DNA of 64,000 nt, taken from NCBI GenBank assembly GCA_965238215.1, contig OZ250180.1:1736001-1800000 (forward strand), read 5' to 3'. Under the pieces are notes generated by a model. It saw only the letters and a list, made by a program, of their open reading frames with translations, was not told the DNA's origin and searched no databases. Both the position numbers and the translations under genes were made by a program. Below, one piece after another: positions 33,031 to 41,603 of the stretch (position 1 is its first letter; every line of letters starts with the position of its first letter). The DNA comes from JAPULR01 sp965238215. Lineage in GTDB: Bacteria > Chloroflexota > Dehalococcoidia > Lucifugimonadales > GCA-2712585.

Positions 33031-35157
33031 TTGGGAGACGCAATAATTAACATCCTCAGGGGCCTCGGCATATGGCGAATGAGCCTGCTTCTCCTCCTGC
33101 TTCTGGCGTCCGCAGGGGCCGTCTACGGCGTCTATCTGTGGGTAGGCCAGGAAGAATCGGACACCCTTGAGGAAGACCAGCAGATAGTCGCCGTCGCCGA
33201 AGGGAATCTGGTCAACCAGGTCGTCATAAGCGGCAGCCTGCTGTTTCCCACGCGCGAAACTCTGAAGTTCGGCAGCAGCGGTGTGGTGGAGGATATCCGC
33301 GTCGAAGAAGGCGACTACGTGGAGGCAGGACAGGTCATCGCCGCCCTTGACGTGGAAACCCTGGCTACCCTTCGTCAGGAGATCGACGATGCTCGAGTGA
33401 AGATTCAGGACACCGAGCAGGTTATCACCGACCTGAACAACTCTTTCACCGCCCTGGACGTGGTACTGGCCGAGGAGAAAATCGTCAAAGCGAGAGTTTC
33501 TCTAAGAGACGCCGAGGACGCGCTGGAGGATCTTTTCACCCTCCCTGATCTTGAAAATGAAATTGTCAGGGCGGAATCAGACGTGGAGAAGGTCAAGTTG
33601 GATCTGGCCAAGGCCGAGGACGCTTTGGTCAAACTGAACGCTGGCGCCGACCCCGACGACGTAGAACGGGCCGTGGCGAAGATAGATTCCCTTGAGGTTT
33701 CCCTGGAGAACGCCCAGCAGGACCTCGCCCTCTTGGACGACGATTGGGATGCCAAGCTCGATGCCGCCGCGGATGTTCGGGACGACGCTCTAGCCGAATA
33801 TCAAGACAAAATACTCAGCTATCTGGGCGCGGACGTTAGCCTCGAAGACTCCCTCCTCCCGCCACAGGAAATGCTGGCCCAATGGGGGACGAGCTTGGAG
33901 GCCCTGTTCACTCCCCCGCAGCTGGATTACTCTGACATTGCCGAACAACTGCAGCAGTTCCAGGAGGATCCCGACACCCCGTGGAGCGAGACTGTGATTC
34001 AAGGCTGGACCATATTCTTTGTCGGCTCCATCACCCCCGTTTGTGAAGAAGACGCAATCCTCGCTCCCTATCAGACCTGCATCAGCCGGGAGCTTGACCC
34101 TCTCTGGCAAGAGATCGATGAGGCCCGCGGCTCCCTGGACAACATTCAAAAGCAGTTCGCCGCCGCCCGCTCCAAGTCGGAGGAAGGCATCGGCAACATC
34201 GAGCAGTCCCTAACAGACGCTCAAACGGCCCTCGGCGGTCTTTTCGAGCCTCCCGACCCACTGGATGTGGAAACCGCCCGGTTCAACATCTTCCAGGCCC
34301 ACCTGGCCTTGTCGGAGGCTAGGGAAAAGGTAGCTGACCTTAAGGAGCAGCTTCTGGAGAAGCCGGAGCCCATCGACGTGGAAGCTAAAGCCAAGGCCAT
34401 TGAGTCCGCTCAAGCGTCCCTGACTCAGGCGGAGGAGGACCTGCAATCCCTCTTTGCCCCGCCGGACCCGTTGGAGCTAACCCTGCTGGAAAGTCAACTG
34501 GTCACCGCTGGAATCGCCCTCGACGCCGCCAAGTCCCGGCTAACATCCACCGTCGTCGTTGCCCCCTGGGGCGGCCTGGTGGCAAGCGTCGGCGTGGAGA
34601 AGGGGGACGAAGTCACCCGCAACACTGACGTGGTGGAGATTGTCGACCCCCTCGACGTGGAGGTGGACGGCATAATCGACGAGATTGACGTTCTTTCCGT
34701 TCATGTTGGCGACCAAGCCACGGTGCTCATGGACGCCCTCCCCGGGGAAATTCTAACCGGCGTTGTCTCCAGCATCGGCGCTGGCGCCACCAACCAACAG
34801 GGAGTCGTCACCTACCCCATCCGTGTGCGCATGAACGTTCCCGCAGCCCTCAACCTCATCGAGGGATTGAGCGCCGTTGCGGAAGTGGTCATCCAAGAGG
34901 AACGAGGCCTCCTCATTCCGGTGCAGGCCGTCATGGGCCGCTTCGACGCTCCCATCGTCCAGGTTATGGAGGCCGGCCTGATTCAGCAACGGGCCGTCAC
35001 CCTGGGAATCAGCGACGACTTCTGGGTCATCGTCACCTCCGGCTTGGTCGAAGGCGAGCAAGTGGTGTTCCAGGCCCCCGAATCCTCGGGCTTCCAATTC
35101 GGCGGATTCCGTGGCGGCGGCGCCGGATTCATAATGCGCGGCGGGCCGGGCCGCTAG
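33031..35157 (+). CDS. MacA/HlyD-like periplasmic adaptor with long coiled coil
   Basis: TTG 33031 is the likely start because AGGAGA lies six bases upstream; it gives 708 residues. A membrane anchor (about 16-37) is followed by a lipoyl half (about 80-110), a coiled-coil region of roughly 400 residues and the second lipoyl and beta-barrel part (VVVAPWGGLVASVGVEKGDEV). The coiled coil holds repeats with the phrase LFxPPDPL, seen as LFEPPDPLDVE and LFAPPDPLELT. It is much longer than MacA (about 370). It precedes MacB-type genes and should link the inner-membrane pump to the envelope. Confidence 0.88.
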   Translation: MGDAIINILRGLGIWRMSLLLLLLLASAGAVYGVYLWVGQEESDTLEEDQQIVAVAEGNLVNQVVISGSLLFPTRETLKFGSSGVVEDIRVEEGDYVEAGQVIAALDVETLATLRQEIDDARVKIQDTEQVITDLNNSFTALDVVLAEEKIVKARVSLRDAEDALEDLFTLPDLENEIVRAESDVEKVKLDLAKAEDALVKLNAGADPDDVERAVAKIDSLEVSLENAQQDLALLDDDWDAKLDAAADVRDDALAEYQDKILSYLGADVSLEDSLLPPQEMLAQWGTSLEALFTPPQLDYSDIAEQLQQFQEDPDTPWSETVIQGWTIFFVGSITPVCEEDAILAPYQTCISRELDPLWQEIDEARGSLDNIQKQFAAARSKSEEGIGNIEQSLTDAQTALGGLFEPPDPLDVETARFNIFQAHLALSEAREKVADLKEQLLEKPEPIDVEAKAKAIESAQASLTQAEEDLQSLFAPPDPLELTLLESQLVTAGIALDAAKSRLTSTVVVAPWGGLVASVGVEKGDEVTRNTDVVEIVDPLDVEVDGIIDEIDVLSVHVGDQATVLMDALPGEILTGVVSSIGAGATNQQGVVTYPIRVRMNVPAALNLIEGLSAVAEVVIQEERGLLIPVQAVMGRFDAPIVQVMEAGLIQQRAVTLGISDDFWVIVTSGLVEGEQVVFQAPESSGFQFGGFRGGGAGFIMRGGPGR

Positions 35158-35174
35158 CGGCTGTCGCGCCCACC

Positions 35175-35861
35175 ATGATCATCCTCGAAGGGGTCTCCAA
35201 GGTGTACAACCTGGGCAGCGTACAGGTCACCGCCCTCGATGGCGTGGACCTTTCTATCGCTCGCGGAGAAATGGTCGCGGTCATGGGCGTCTCCGGCTCC
35301 GGCAAGTCCACGCTGATGAACATCATCGGCTGCCTTGACGTTCCCACCTCCGGCTCCTATTCCCTGGACGGCGAGGACGTGGGCGCGTTGGGTGACGACC
35401 AGTTGGCCTACATTCGTAACCGGAAAGTCGGCTTCGTCTTCCAGACCTACAACCTGCTGCCCCGTCTCAGCGCCCTGGCCAACGTGGAGCTTCCCCTCCT
35501 CTACGGGCGGGACCGGCGGCGGCGACGCCAACGCGCCCGAGAAGCCCTTGAGCACGTCGGCCTCGGTGACCGGATGCGCCACCGGCCCGCCGAGCTCTCC
35601 GGCGGTCAGCAGCAGCGCGTCGGCATAGCCCGAGCCCTCGTCAAAGAACCCGCCATCCTCCTCGCCGACGAACCAACAGGCAACCTCGACAGCCGTTCCA
35701 GCGAAGAGATTATCGATATTCTCACCCGCCTTAACCGGGAGGAGGGCATCACTGTAATCGTCGTCACCCACGCCCCCGAGATAGCTGCCCGCACCAACCG
35801 AGTTATTTCCATGCTGGACGGGCGAATCGTGGGCGACAAAACCACGGAGTTGGCCCGCTAG
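35175..35861 (+). CDS. MacB/LolD-type ABC transporter ATP-binding protein
   Basis: The 228-residue ATPase has Walker A GVSGSGKST, the family Q-loop phrase FVFQTYNLLPRLSALANVELP, the signature LSGGQQQRVGIARAL and Walker B ILLADEPTGNLDS. These are diagnostic of the MacB/LolD/FtsE group that drives mechanotransmission rather than substrate passage. The gene lies between the adaptor and the FtsX-type permease, whose ATG follows its stop directly. Confidence 0.95.
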   Translation: MIILEGVSKVYNLGSVQVTALDGVDLSIARGEMVAVMGVSGSGKSTLMNIIGCLDVPTSGSYSLDGEDVGALGDDQLAYIRNRKVGFVFQTYNLLPRLSALANVELPLLYGRDRRRRRQRAREALEHVGLGDRMRHRPAELSGGQQQRVGIARALVKEPAILLADEPTGNLDSRSSEEIIDILTRLNREEGITVIVVTHAPEIAARTNRVISMLDGRIVGDKTTELAR

Positions 35862-37106
35862 ATGAACCCGCTGGACACCGCACGATCCGCCCTGACGTCC
35901 CTCTGGGCCAGTAAGCTCCGCTCCAGCCTCACCGTATTGGGCATCGTCATAGGCGTTGCCGCCGTCATCTCCCTCATGTCCATCGGCCGGGGAGCGCAAG
36001 CCTCCATAACCGAGACCATCCAATCCCTGGGCACCAACCTCCTCTTCGTCCAGCCCGGCGCGTCCAGCTTTGGCGGCATCTTCTTCGGCCAGGGTTCGGC
36101 TTCCACCCTGACCCTGGAGGACGCCGAGGCCATTGCCGACTCTGCTGCAATTCCCTCTGTTTCAGCTGTGGCCCCGGAGTTAAGCACGTCCGGCCAGCTA
36201 GTCTACGGCAGGCAAAACACCTTCACTCAGGTTCTGGGCGTAACCCCCGAATATATGGACGTGCGTAACCTGGAACTCGCTACCGGCGCCTTCATCTCCG
36301 AGGGTCACGTGGTCAACCGCTCCGAGGTAATCGTACTTGGGTCCTTCGTTTCCGAGACCCTCTTCGGTCTCCGCGACCCCGTAGGACAGACCGTCAAGGT
36401 AAACGGTCGCCCCTTCACGATTATCGGAGTGCTGGATTCCATGGGCGGCGGCCCCTTTGGCCTCTTTGACGACCAGGTCTTGGTGCCCATAACCACCGCC
36501 TACTACCGGCTCGCTTCCGAGCGCACCACCCAGGGGGACGTGACTGTCAACCTAATCAGCGTCCAGGTGCAGGACGAGTCCCTCATGGACCAAGCCGAGG
36601 CGCAAATCGCCACTCTCCTCCGTCTGCGCCACCGTGTGACGGGGGAAGATGACTTCACCATCAACAACCAGCAGGACACCCTGGAAACCCTGGAGGAGAC
36701 CACCGACACTTTTGTAATGTTTCTCGGTGCCATTGCAGGCATATCCCTGCTTGTGGGCGGCATCGGCATAATGAACATAATGCTGGTCTCTGTCACGGAG
36801 CGCACCCGGGAGATCGGCATCCGCAAGGCTATGGGCGCCACCCGCCGAGACATCCTGGTGCAGTTCATGGCGGAGGCCATCGTTCTCAGCATCGGCGGCG
36901 GCGGCATCGGCGTTCTGGCGGGCGTGACCCTCTCCCGTCTCATCGATGGCCGTACCCTCTTTGGACAGGCCTTTGAAACGGTGTTCAGCGGAGATATCGT
37001 CATCCTGGCCCTACTTGTATCCGCCGCCATCGGCCTGTTCTTTGGCATCTACCCCGCCATGCGCGCAGCGCGGCAGCATCCCATCGACGCCCTGCGGTAC
37101 GAATAA
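35862..37106 (+). CDS. MacB-type ABC transporter permease
   Basis: The 414-residue protein has an N-terminal helix within LGIVIGVAAVISLMSIGRG, a large extracytoplasmic MacB_PCD domain and three C-terminal helices with the FtsX phrase ERTREIGIRKAMGATRRDIL. Its start codon abuts the stop of the ATPase gene. Together with the adaptor it should form a tripartite-like exporter for peptides, antibiotics or lipids; the substrate is unknown. In a single-membrane organism the long adaptor would reach into the cell wall. Confidence 0.95.
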   Translation: MNPLDTARSALTSLWASKLRSSLTVLGIVIGVAAVISLMSIGRGAQASITETIQSLGTNLLFVQPGASSFGGIFFGQGSASTLTLEDAEAIADSAAIPSVSAVAPELSTSGQLVYGRQNTFTQVLGVTPEYMDVRNLELATGAFISEGHVVNRSEVIVLGSFVSETLFGLRDPVGQTVKVNGRPFTIIGVLDSMGGGPFGLFDDQVLVPITTAYYRLASERTTQGDVTVNLISVQVQDESLMDQAEAQIATLLRLRHRVTGEDDFTINNQQDTLETLEETTDTFVMFLGAIAGISLLVGGIGIMNIMLVSVTERTREIGIRKAMGATRRDILVQFMAEAIVLSIGGGGIGVLAGVTLSRLIDGRTLFGQAFETVFSGDIVILALLVSAAIGLFFGIYPAMRAARQHPIDALRYE

Positions 37107-37203
37107 GAGGGGAAGGTCCCGTCAGTATCGTGCAAATCTCACCGATAGTAGATAGACCACCCCAAACCCTTGGGGAGCGCCTTCCAAAGGAGAAGAAAAT
37201 CTC

Positions 37204-37890
37204 ATGACAAAGTCTTTCGTGGTTGTAGCAGCCATATTCATACTGGTGGGAGGCAGCATCGGCGGGGCCTTCACCGGCGGCGTGATTCTGGGTCGAAACC
37301 AGGCGGAGAGCGAAGCCCCCGCCGCGGCCAACTTCGTTCCGCCCCAAGACTTCGCTGGCCAGGCCGCCGCTCTACGACAGATGGCGGGTCAGTTCCCCGC
37401 GTCAGGTGCAGAAGGCAGGGGTTCAACTGTCTTGCGAGAGGGATTCGCTGGAACTGCGGCGGGCCAAGACTCACTCTCGGCAGCCTCCGATTCGCCGACT
37501 GAAGCGCCCGCCTCCTCAGATGACGCGGGCGCAACAGCCGGTGCCGCCGGACAGCCCGGCTTTTCAGGCTTTGGCCGCGGCCTGGGCCCCTTCGGCGGTG
37601 GAGGAGCAACCTTCGGGACCATCGATTCCATAGGCGAAGGCGTCGTAGTCATCAACACCCCCCAAGGCCCGGTGGAAGCCGCCATAAGCTCGGAAACGGT
37701 CATCCAGGTCTTCTCCGCAGGCGTACTAGACGACTTGGAGGAGGGTATGTCGGTCACGGTGATGGGCCAGGAAGATGCCGAATCCGGTAAGCTGGAGGCG
37801 ATGACCGTAATCGTCCTACCCGGGGAAATGGGCGCGATGCCTGTCCTACCGGGATCCCCCAACCGTCCCCGAGGAGGCTTCCGTCCGTAG
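37204..37890 (+). CDS. Secreted/anchored protein with DUF5666-like domain
   Basis: The 228-residue product starts with a signal or membrane helix (residues 4-28), has a low-complexity Ala/Ser/Gly linker (about 70-135) and ends in a small beta domain (FGTIDSIGEGVVVINTPQGP, then TVMGQEDAESGKLEAMTVIV) similar to DUF5666. AAAGGAGAAG precedes the ATG. It lies 97 bp after the MacB permease and is probably an extra subunit of that system. Its stop codon TAG is the second to fourth base of a copy of repeat A. Confidence 0.75.
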   Translation: MTKSFVVVAAIFILVGGSIGGAFTGGVILGRNQAESEAPAAANFVPPQDFAGQAAALRQMAGQFPASGAEGRGSTVLREGFAGTAAGQDSLSAASDSPTEAPASSDDAGATAGAAGQPGFSGFGRGLGPFGGGGATFGTIDSIGEGVVVINTPQGPVEAAISSETVIQVFSAGVLDDLEEGMSVTVMGQEDAESGKLEAMTVIVLPGEMGAMPVLPGSPNRPRGGFRP

Positions 37891-37910
37891 GGGCGGTTCG
37901 GGAACCGCCC
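37887..37910 (+). repeat. Repeat A at the stop codon of the DUF5666-like gene
   Basis: The element GTAGGGGCGGTTCGGGAACC begins at 37887; its TAG at 37888-37890 ends the upstream gene. Confidence 0.85.
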
Positions 37911-37918
37911 TCCCGCCC

Positions 37919-38995
37919 CTAGTCCCCCTTGGCTCCGGTAACGTCCTTGCGCTCGAAGCGCCAGAAGGCCGCGGCGCCCAGCGCCACCGTGTACGCCAGT
38001 ATCACCAGGAAGTAGTGCATTGCCCCCAGGTCTCCGTCCGCTCTGATCCCAAGGGTCACCTGTATCACGTCGTCGTGGGCCATCCAGGCCGCCACGTTGG
38101 GCCCTAGAATGAAGTTGGCCACCGGCTCGAACCAGTCGAACAACTCGCTCAGTATGCCCGTCACTATGGCCTCTATCATGTAGTATCCCATCACTATGGC
38201 AATGCCGACGCCCGTGGAGGAGGTCAGAACGGCAAAGAATATGGCCAGCATCAGGTACGGCACGATCCCGTAGAACGTCTTGCCGAACACGATGAACGTC
38301 GTTGCCCACTCCCCTTCCGTCCAATCCCCGCCCACGTGCCTCACCAGCACGGTGAACAGAAGGCTGGTCAGGACCAGCGCCAGGGCCGTCACCAGCAGGC
38401 CACCGGCGGCCACCGCCAGCAGCGTCACAACCTTGGATGTGAGGAATTTCCTCCGGGCCACTCCGCTAACCAGGCTGGTCCGGAGGGTGCCCCAGGAATA
38501 CTCCGTACCCATCACCGAGGCGGCCAGGACCATCGTCAGAACAATGCCCATAAACGCCGCCGCACCCAGCCCGTTGGATATGCTGGCGGGCATGATGAAG
38601 AACTTCCGGCTCTCGCTCTCCTGCAGGCCGCTATCGTCTTCGCACACCGTGCTGAGATAATCCTCGATCTCCGCCATAACCTTCGCCCGGTCCTCCGGGG
38701 GAAGGGCTGCGACTGATTGCGGAATACCTCCGTCTTGCAGTTCGTCGCAGGTGAAGCTCACCTCCACGGCACGACCTTCGGCGTCCGACGTCTCAATCCC
38801 GTAGACGACTTCGCCTTGAAAGGCGTCACCGGATATGTCGCCCCGATATATGAAGTAGCTGCTCACCACGCCAATTTGCGGGAACAGTACGAGGAAGGCC
38901 AGCAGGATCCACGGCATCCAACGACGCCGCAGCTTAAACCACTCCCAGAGGCTGAGACGCAAGATGCCAAGGGACCAATCTGAAACGGCTCTCAA
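37919..38995 (-). CDS. ABC-2 type permease without adjacent ATPase
   Basis: The protein has an N-terminal helix (WMPWILLAFLVLFPQIGVV), an extracytoplasmic loop of about 120 residues, and five helices in the second half, as in ABC-2 permeases of the NatB/CcmB-like kind. TTG 38995 with GGAGGG five bases upstream gives 358 residues; a TTG at 39013 is possible. No ATP-binding partner gene lies next to it on this strand, so it must either borrow a distant ATPase or be a separated member of an exporter. Confidence 0.8.
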   Translation of the reverse strand: MRAVSDWSLGILRLSLWEWFKLRRRWMPWILLAFLVLFPQIGVVSSYFIYRGDISGDAFQGEVVYGIETSDAEGRAVEVSFTCDELQDGGIPQSVAALPPEDRAKVMAEIEDYLSTVCEDDSGLQESESRKFFIMPASISNGLGAAAFMGIVLTMVLAASVMGTEYSWGTLRTSLVSGVARRKFLTSKVVTLLAVAAGGLLVTALALVLTSLLFTVLVRHVGGDWTEGEWATTFIVFGKTFYGIVPYLMLAIFFAVLTSSTGVGIAIVMGYYMIEAIVTGILSELFDWFEPVANFILGPNVAAWMAHDDVIQVTLGIRADGDLGAMHYFLVILAYTVALGAAAFWRFERKDVTGAKGD

Positions 38996-39113
38996 GGACG
39001 CCCTCCAACGCAAACGCTTTTACCGGCCCGATACACTATGACATAATTGCCCTACCCAAACAACGACGCTTTCCCCACTGTCCTTCCGAACGCAGCGCGG
39101 CGCACCCCACACA

Positions 39114-39219
39114 TGTCATAACTATGAAGATAGCCCGTTCATCGCCTACAAATCCCTTCCCCCTTGATGGGGGAAGGTTAGAGCCTGCCCTCGTGAAGAC
39201 GGGGGATGGGGGTGAACCC
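39114..39219 (+). repeat. Repeat C, long form
   Basis: The unit starts TGTCATAACTATGAAGATAG and includes the CTTCCCCC/GGGGGAAG hairpin and the CCTCGTGAAGACGGGGGATG insert, as at 14491-14600. Confidence 0.85.
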
Positions 39220-39246
39220 AGTGCCCGACAATATTCTCCTTCCGTC

Positions 39247-39270
39247 CGTACGGGCGGTTCGCGAACCGCC
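39247..39270 (+). repeat. Repeat A
   Basis: GTACGGGCGGTTCGCGAACC continues with GCCC, giving a nearly perfect palindrome. Confidence 0.85.
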
Positions 39271-39369
39271 CCCGTCCCCTACTGCCATCCCCCCATTGCC
39301 GTAAATCACCCTACCCTGCTACCCTTCCTGTGGGAAACCCATGCACCTTAACAAGACAACGCGCAAATT

Positions 39370-39515
39370 CACCCCAAAACGGACTCGTTTGCCCGACTTT
39401 TTTCAAACGAATCTCCACGCCTGAAACGATTAATTTCAGGCACGAATTCACTCCGATTCGATTTCCCTAACGAATCATTTCCACGCCTAGCCTCTCCAAA
39501 ACGAATGCACCCTCT
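39370..39515 (+). repeat. Repeat D
   Basis: The order ACTCGTTTGCCC, AAACGAATC, CACGCCTGAAACGATTAAT, TTTCAGGCACGAATTC, ATTCGATTT and CACGCCTAG matches the copy at 7668-7800 across its length. Confidence 0.8.
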
Positions 39516-39742
39516 TCCCCCAATCCAATCCCTACCCACCCCACGGCGCTTTCCACAAGATTTTTCCCTAGCCTACGCGCCTTTGAGAACAGCTATGGCC
39601 TTGCGAAAGTCATGCATCGGGAAGAAAATGGCGTTTGTCATAGCAATCACAACGGCGACCCTTCAGAATACCGGAAACAGCCAAGCATGGTGATTGGCTC
39701 CAACACCCTGATAGAATAGAAGTCCGCCAAAGCATCGTTGCC

Positions 39743-40429
39743 ATGAATGAACCAGAATCACCAATGAAGATAACCCCCCTCGGAGAACTCCAATGGTGGT
39801 CGCTGGAGGTTATCAGCGGCACCATTCTGGCAATTGGTGTCGGCATCTTTGCCGGCCGCCAGTCCCTTGGGCTCGTCGTAACCTTCCTGGCCGCTGCTGC
39901 CGTTCTCCTCGGGGTCTTCCTCATTGGCGCACTGCTTAGAAGGGTGGGGCATCGTCGGTCCACCATAATCGCCGCGCCGCCGGAACAGGTCTTCGACGCG
40001 GTGCTGACCCTGGCCGGCCACGGCGCCTTCCTACGCGCTCTCTGGGGTATTGCTTTGACGGTGGAGCGGCCCGCCAACGCCATCTTCCCCGACACTACCC
40101 TTGAGGGCATCTACAGCGTAGGCACTGATCCTCTCAGCGTTTCCTCCTCCCGCAAGGGAGAATTAGCCCTGACTGTGGACGACGTCGAGCCTTCCCGAAA
40201 GCTGGTGCAGCACGCCGTCAACAAGTTCCGGGGGCGCACCACCCGCAGCGTTGGCGTGATTACCTTGGAACCCCACGAGGGCGGAACGCGGGTGACGGAA
40301 CGAACGCGTCTGATCCTGCCCATGAACGCCTCCCACTTTATCGGCGCGGTCTACTCCCGCATGGTTCTCCGCCACGCCTCATCAACCTTCCTAAAGGAAC
40401 TGCAACGGGACGTGGAGCGCGGCGGCTAG
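39743..40429 (+). CDS. Membrane-anchored SRPBCC-like protein
   Basis: The 228-residue protein has two membrane helices (about residues 22-40 and 46-64) and then a domain with the START/SRPBCC look: STIIAAPPEQVFDAVLTLAG at the start, GVITLEPHEGGTRVTERTRL in the sheet and a long final helix (MVLRHASSTFLKELQRDVER). Such folds bind hydrophobic ligands. I recognise no specific family. The final 35 residues are duplicated as a fragment at 40936-41046. Confidence 0.7.
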   Translation: MNEPESPMKITPLGELQWWSLEVISGTILAIGVGIFAGRQSLGLVVTFLAAAAVLLGVFLIGALLRRVGHRRSTIIAAPPEQVFDAVLTLAGHGAFLRALWGIALTVERPANAIFPDTTLEGIYSVGTDPLSVSSSRKGELALTVDDVEPSRKLVQHAVNKFRGRTTRSVGVITLEPHEGGTRVTERTRLILPMNASHFIGAVYSRMVLRHASSTFLKELQRDVERGG

Positions 40430-40544
40430 ACACCAAACCTTAACCGCAACGCGTTGGAGCTTCTCTTGACATCCAAAGCTGCAATAGTTAGAGTACATTT
40501 ATGCTATTAAATGCAACAGATTCCCGCCCCACACAGAAACAAGA

Positions 40545-40880
40545 ATGGTCACGTTAGATGAACGAGTCAGCCGTTTAGAGGGCAAGATGGACTCTTTGGC
40601 GACCAAGGAGGATGTTGCAACCCTCCGGGCTGACATGATCGACCAGTTGGCAACCCTGCGCGCGGACATGACCGACCAGTTGGTAACCCTGCGCGCGGAC
40701 ATGACCGACCAGTTGGTAACCCTGCGCACCGACATGATGGAGCAGTTGGGGCAACAGCGGGCGGAGACAAAAGAGATGGAAGCTCGCATCATCGGGATGG
40801 AGGCTCGCATGCTCAAATGGACGATGAGTACGGTTCTGGTCGGCATGGCTCTCGCAGTTACTGTCGGCATAGCCTTTTGA
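40545..40880 (+). CDS. Tail-anchored coiled-coil protein with 11-residue repeats
   Basis: The 111-residue product is a heptad-like coiled coil with four tandem 11-residue units of the form LRADMTDQLVT, followed by one C-terminal membrane helix (STVLVGMALAVTVGIAF). This resembles DUF1640/CCDC90-type small membrane coiled coils. It is set between an SRPBCC-like gene and a truncated duplicate of that gene's end. The N-terminal phrase LDERVSRLEGKMDSLATKED is common in this group. The function is unknown. Confidence 0.7.
   Translation: MVTLDERVSRLEGKMDSLATKEDVATLRADMIDQLATLRADMTDQLVTLRADMTDQLVTLRTDMMEQLGQQRAETKEMEARIIGMEARMLKWTMSTVLVGMALAVTVGIAF
40623..40754 (+). repeat. Four tandem 33-bp units in the coiled-coil gene
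   Basis: Units begin at 40623, 40656, 40689 and 40722. The second and third are almost identical at the DNA level, and the fourth is diverged. Confidence 0.9.
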
Positions 40881-40935
40881 ATGGCATTCCCGATTAGCGG
40901 GTCCTGGCCAACCAACTTTAGTCACACACGGAAAC

Positions 40936-41046
40936 ATGAACGCGTCCCATTTCATCGGCGCGGTATACTCCCGCATTGTGCTCCGCCGCGCCTCGTCCAG
41001 CCTCTTGCAGGAGCTGCAACGGTCGGTGGAAGGTGACTCACCCTAA
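40936..41046 (+). pseudogene. Truncated duplicate of the SRPBCC-like gene's 3' end
   Basis: The frame reads MNASHFIGAVYSRIVLRRAS and goes on SSLLQELQRSVEGDSP, matching the last 35 residues of the 39743-40429 product (MNASHFIGAVYSRMVLRHAS...). Similarity stops abruptly at the ATG, so this is a remnant and not a gene. Its TAA runs into repeat C, suggesting the repeat or recombination between copies shaped this locus. Confidence 0.8.
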
Positions 41047-41603
41047 ATCCCTTCCCCCTTGATGGGGGAAGGTTGGGATGGGGGTACCCCCGCTTCGCAG
41101 GCCCGACGCAGAGCGGCCAAGGCCAGTTGCCGCACGTCTTCCGGCGGTGTCACAACCATTCCGTTGTCCATCGATATGGATGATCCGGCAGACAGCCTCT
41201 CCTTGGAAACCCATGTCCAGCCGGCGCGCAGCCCCTCCGTCCCATCCCCTTGTCTGTCCCGTAGCCGGCAGAAATAGATCAAGTCCACGTGCTCGTGGGG
41301 GCCTACCACCGGATCGTCGATATCCTCCACCATGATCGTCTCCGGCGGGGGAATCTGCCTCGGATACGCAACATCCACCGGCAGATCCTTGGGGATGATC
41401 TCCGCCGAAATCCCCGTCTCCTCCAGGATCTCCCGCAACACGGTCGTCACAGGGTCTTCGCCGGCCTCCACGTGCCCCCCCGGAGGCAGCATTGCCTTTA
41501 CCTTCGGGTGCCAGTGGAGGAGGACCCGCCCACGGTGCGCAACGTAGCCGGTGGATGTGAAGTGGCGTTCGGTGGAACGTCCGCCCGACGGGACGCTACA
41601 CAA
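41043..41603 (-). CDS. NUDIX hydrolase
   Basis: The protein carries the NUDIX box GGHVEAGEDPVTTVLREILE followed by ETGI, matching Gx5Ex7REUxEExGU, after a beta strand region STGYVAHRGRVLLHWH. It should hydrolyse a nucleoside diphosphate derivative. The start is uncertain: the frame overlaps the end of the transaminase gene, and TTG 41603 (186 residues) is offered without a strong ribosome site. The last 13 or so residues (PPSQPSPIKGEGI) are encoded by repeat C, read on the opposite strand. Confidence 0.85.
   Translation of the reverse strand: MCSVPSGGRSTERHFTSTGYVAHRGRVLLHWHPKVKAMLPPGGHVEAGEDPVTTVLREILEETGISAEIIPKDLPVDVAYPRQIPPPETIMVEDIDDPVVGPHEHVDLIYFCRLRDRQGDGTEGLRAGWTWVSKERLSAGSSISMDNGMVVTPPEDVRQLALAALRRACEAGVPPSQPSPIKGEGI
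41045..41092 (+). repeat. Repeat C, partial, inside the NUDIX gene
   Basis: AAATCCCTTCCCCCTTGATG plus the right hairpin arm and GGATGGGGGTA are present; the upstream TGTCAT part is missing. Confidence 0.85.

Larger units (their letters stand above)
39014..39742. other. Repeat-rich intergenic region
   Basis: No gene is supported in these 729 bp. They hold repeat C (long form), repeat A, the CCCTGCTACCCTTCC linker and repeat D in the same order that is scattered across other intergenic regions. Confidence 0.8.
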
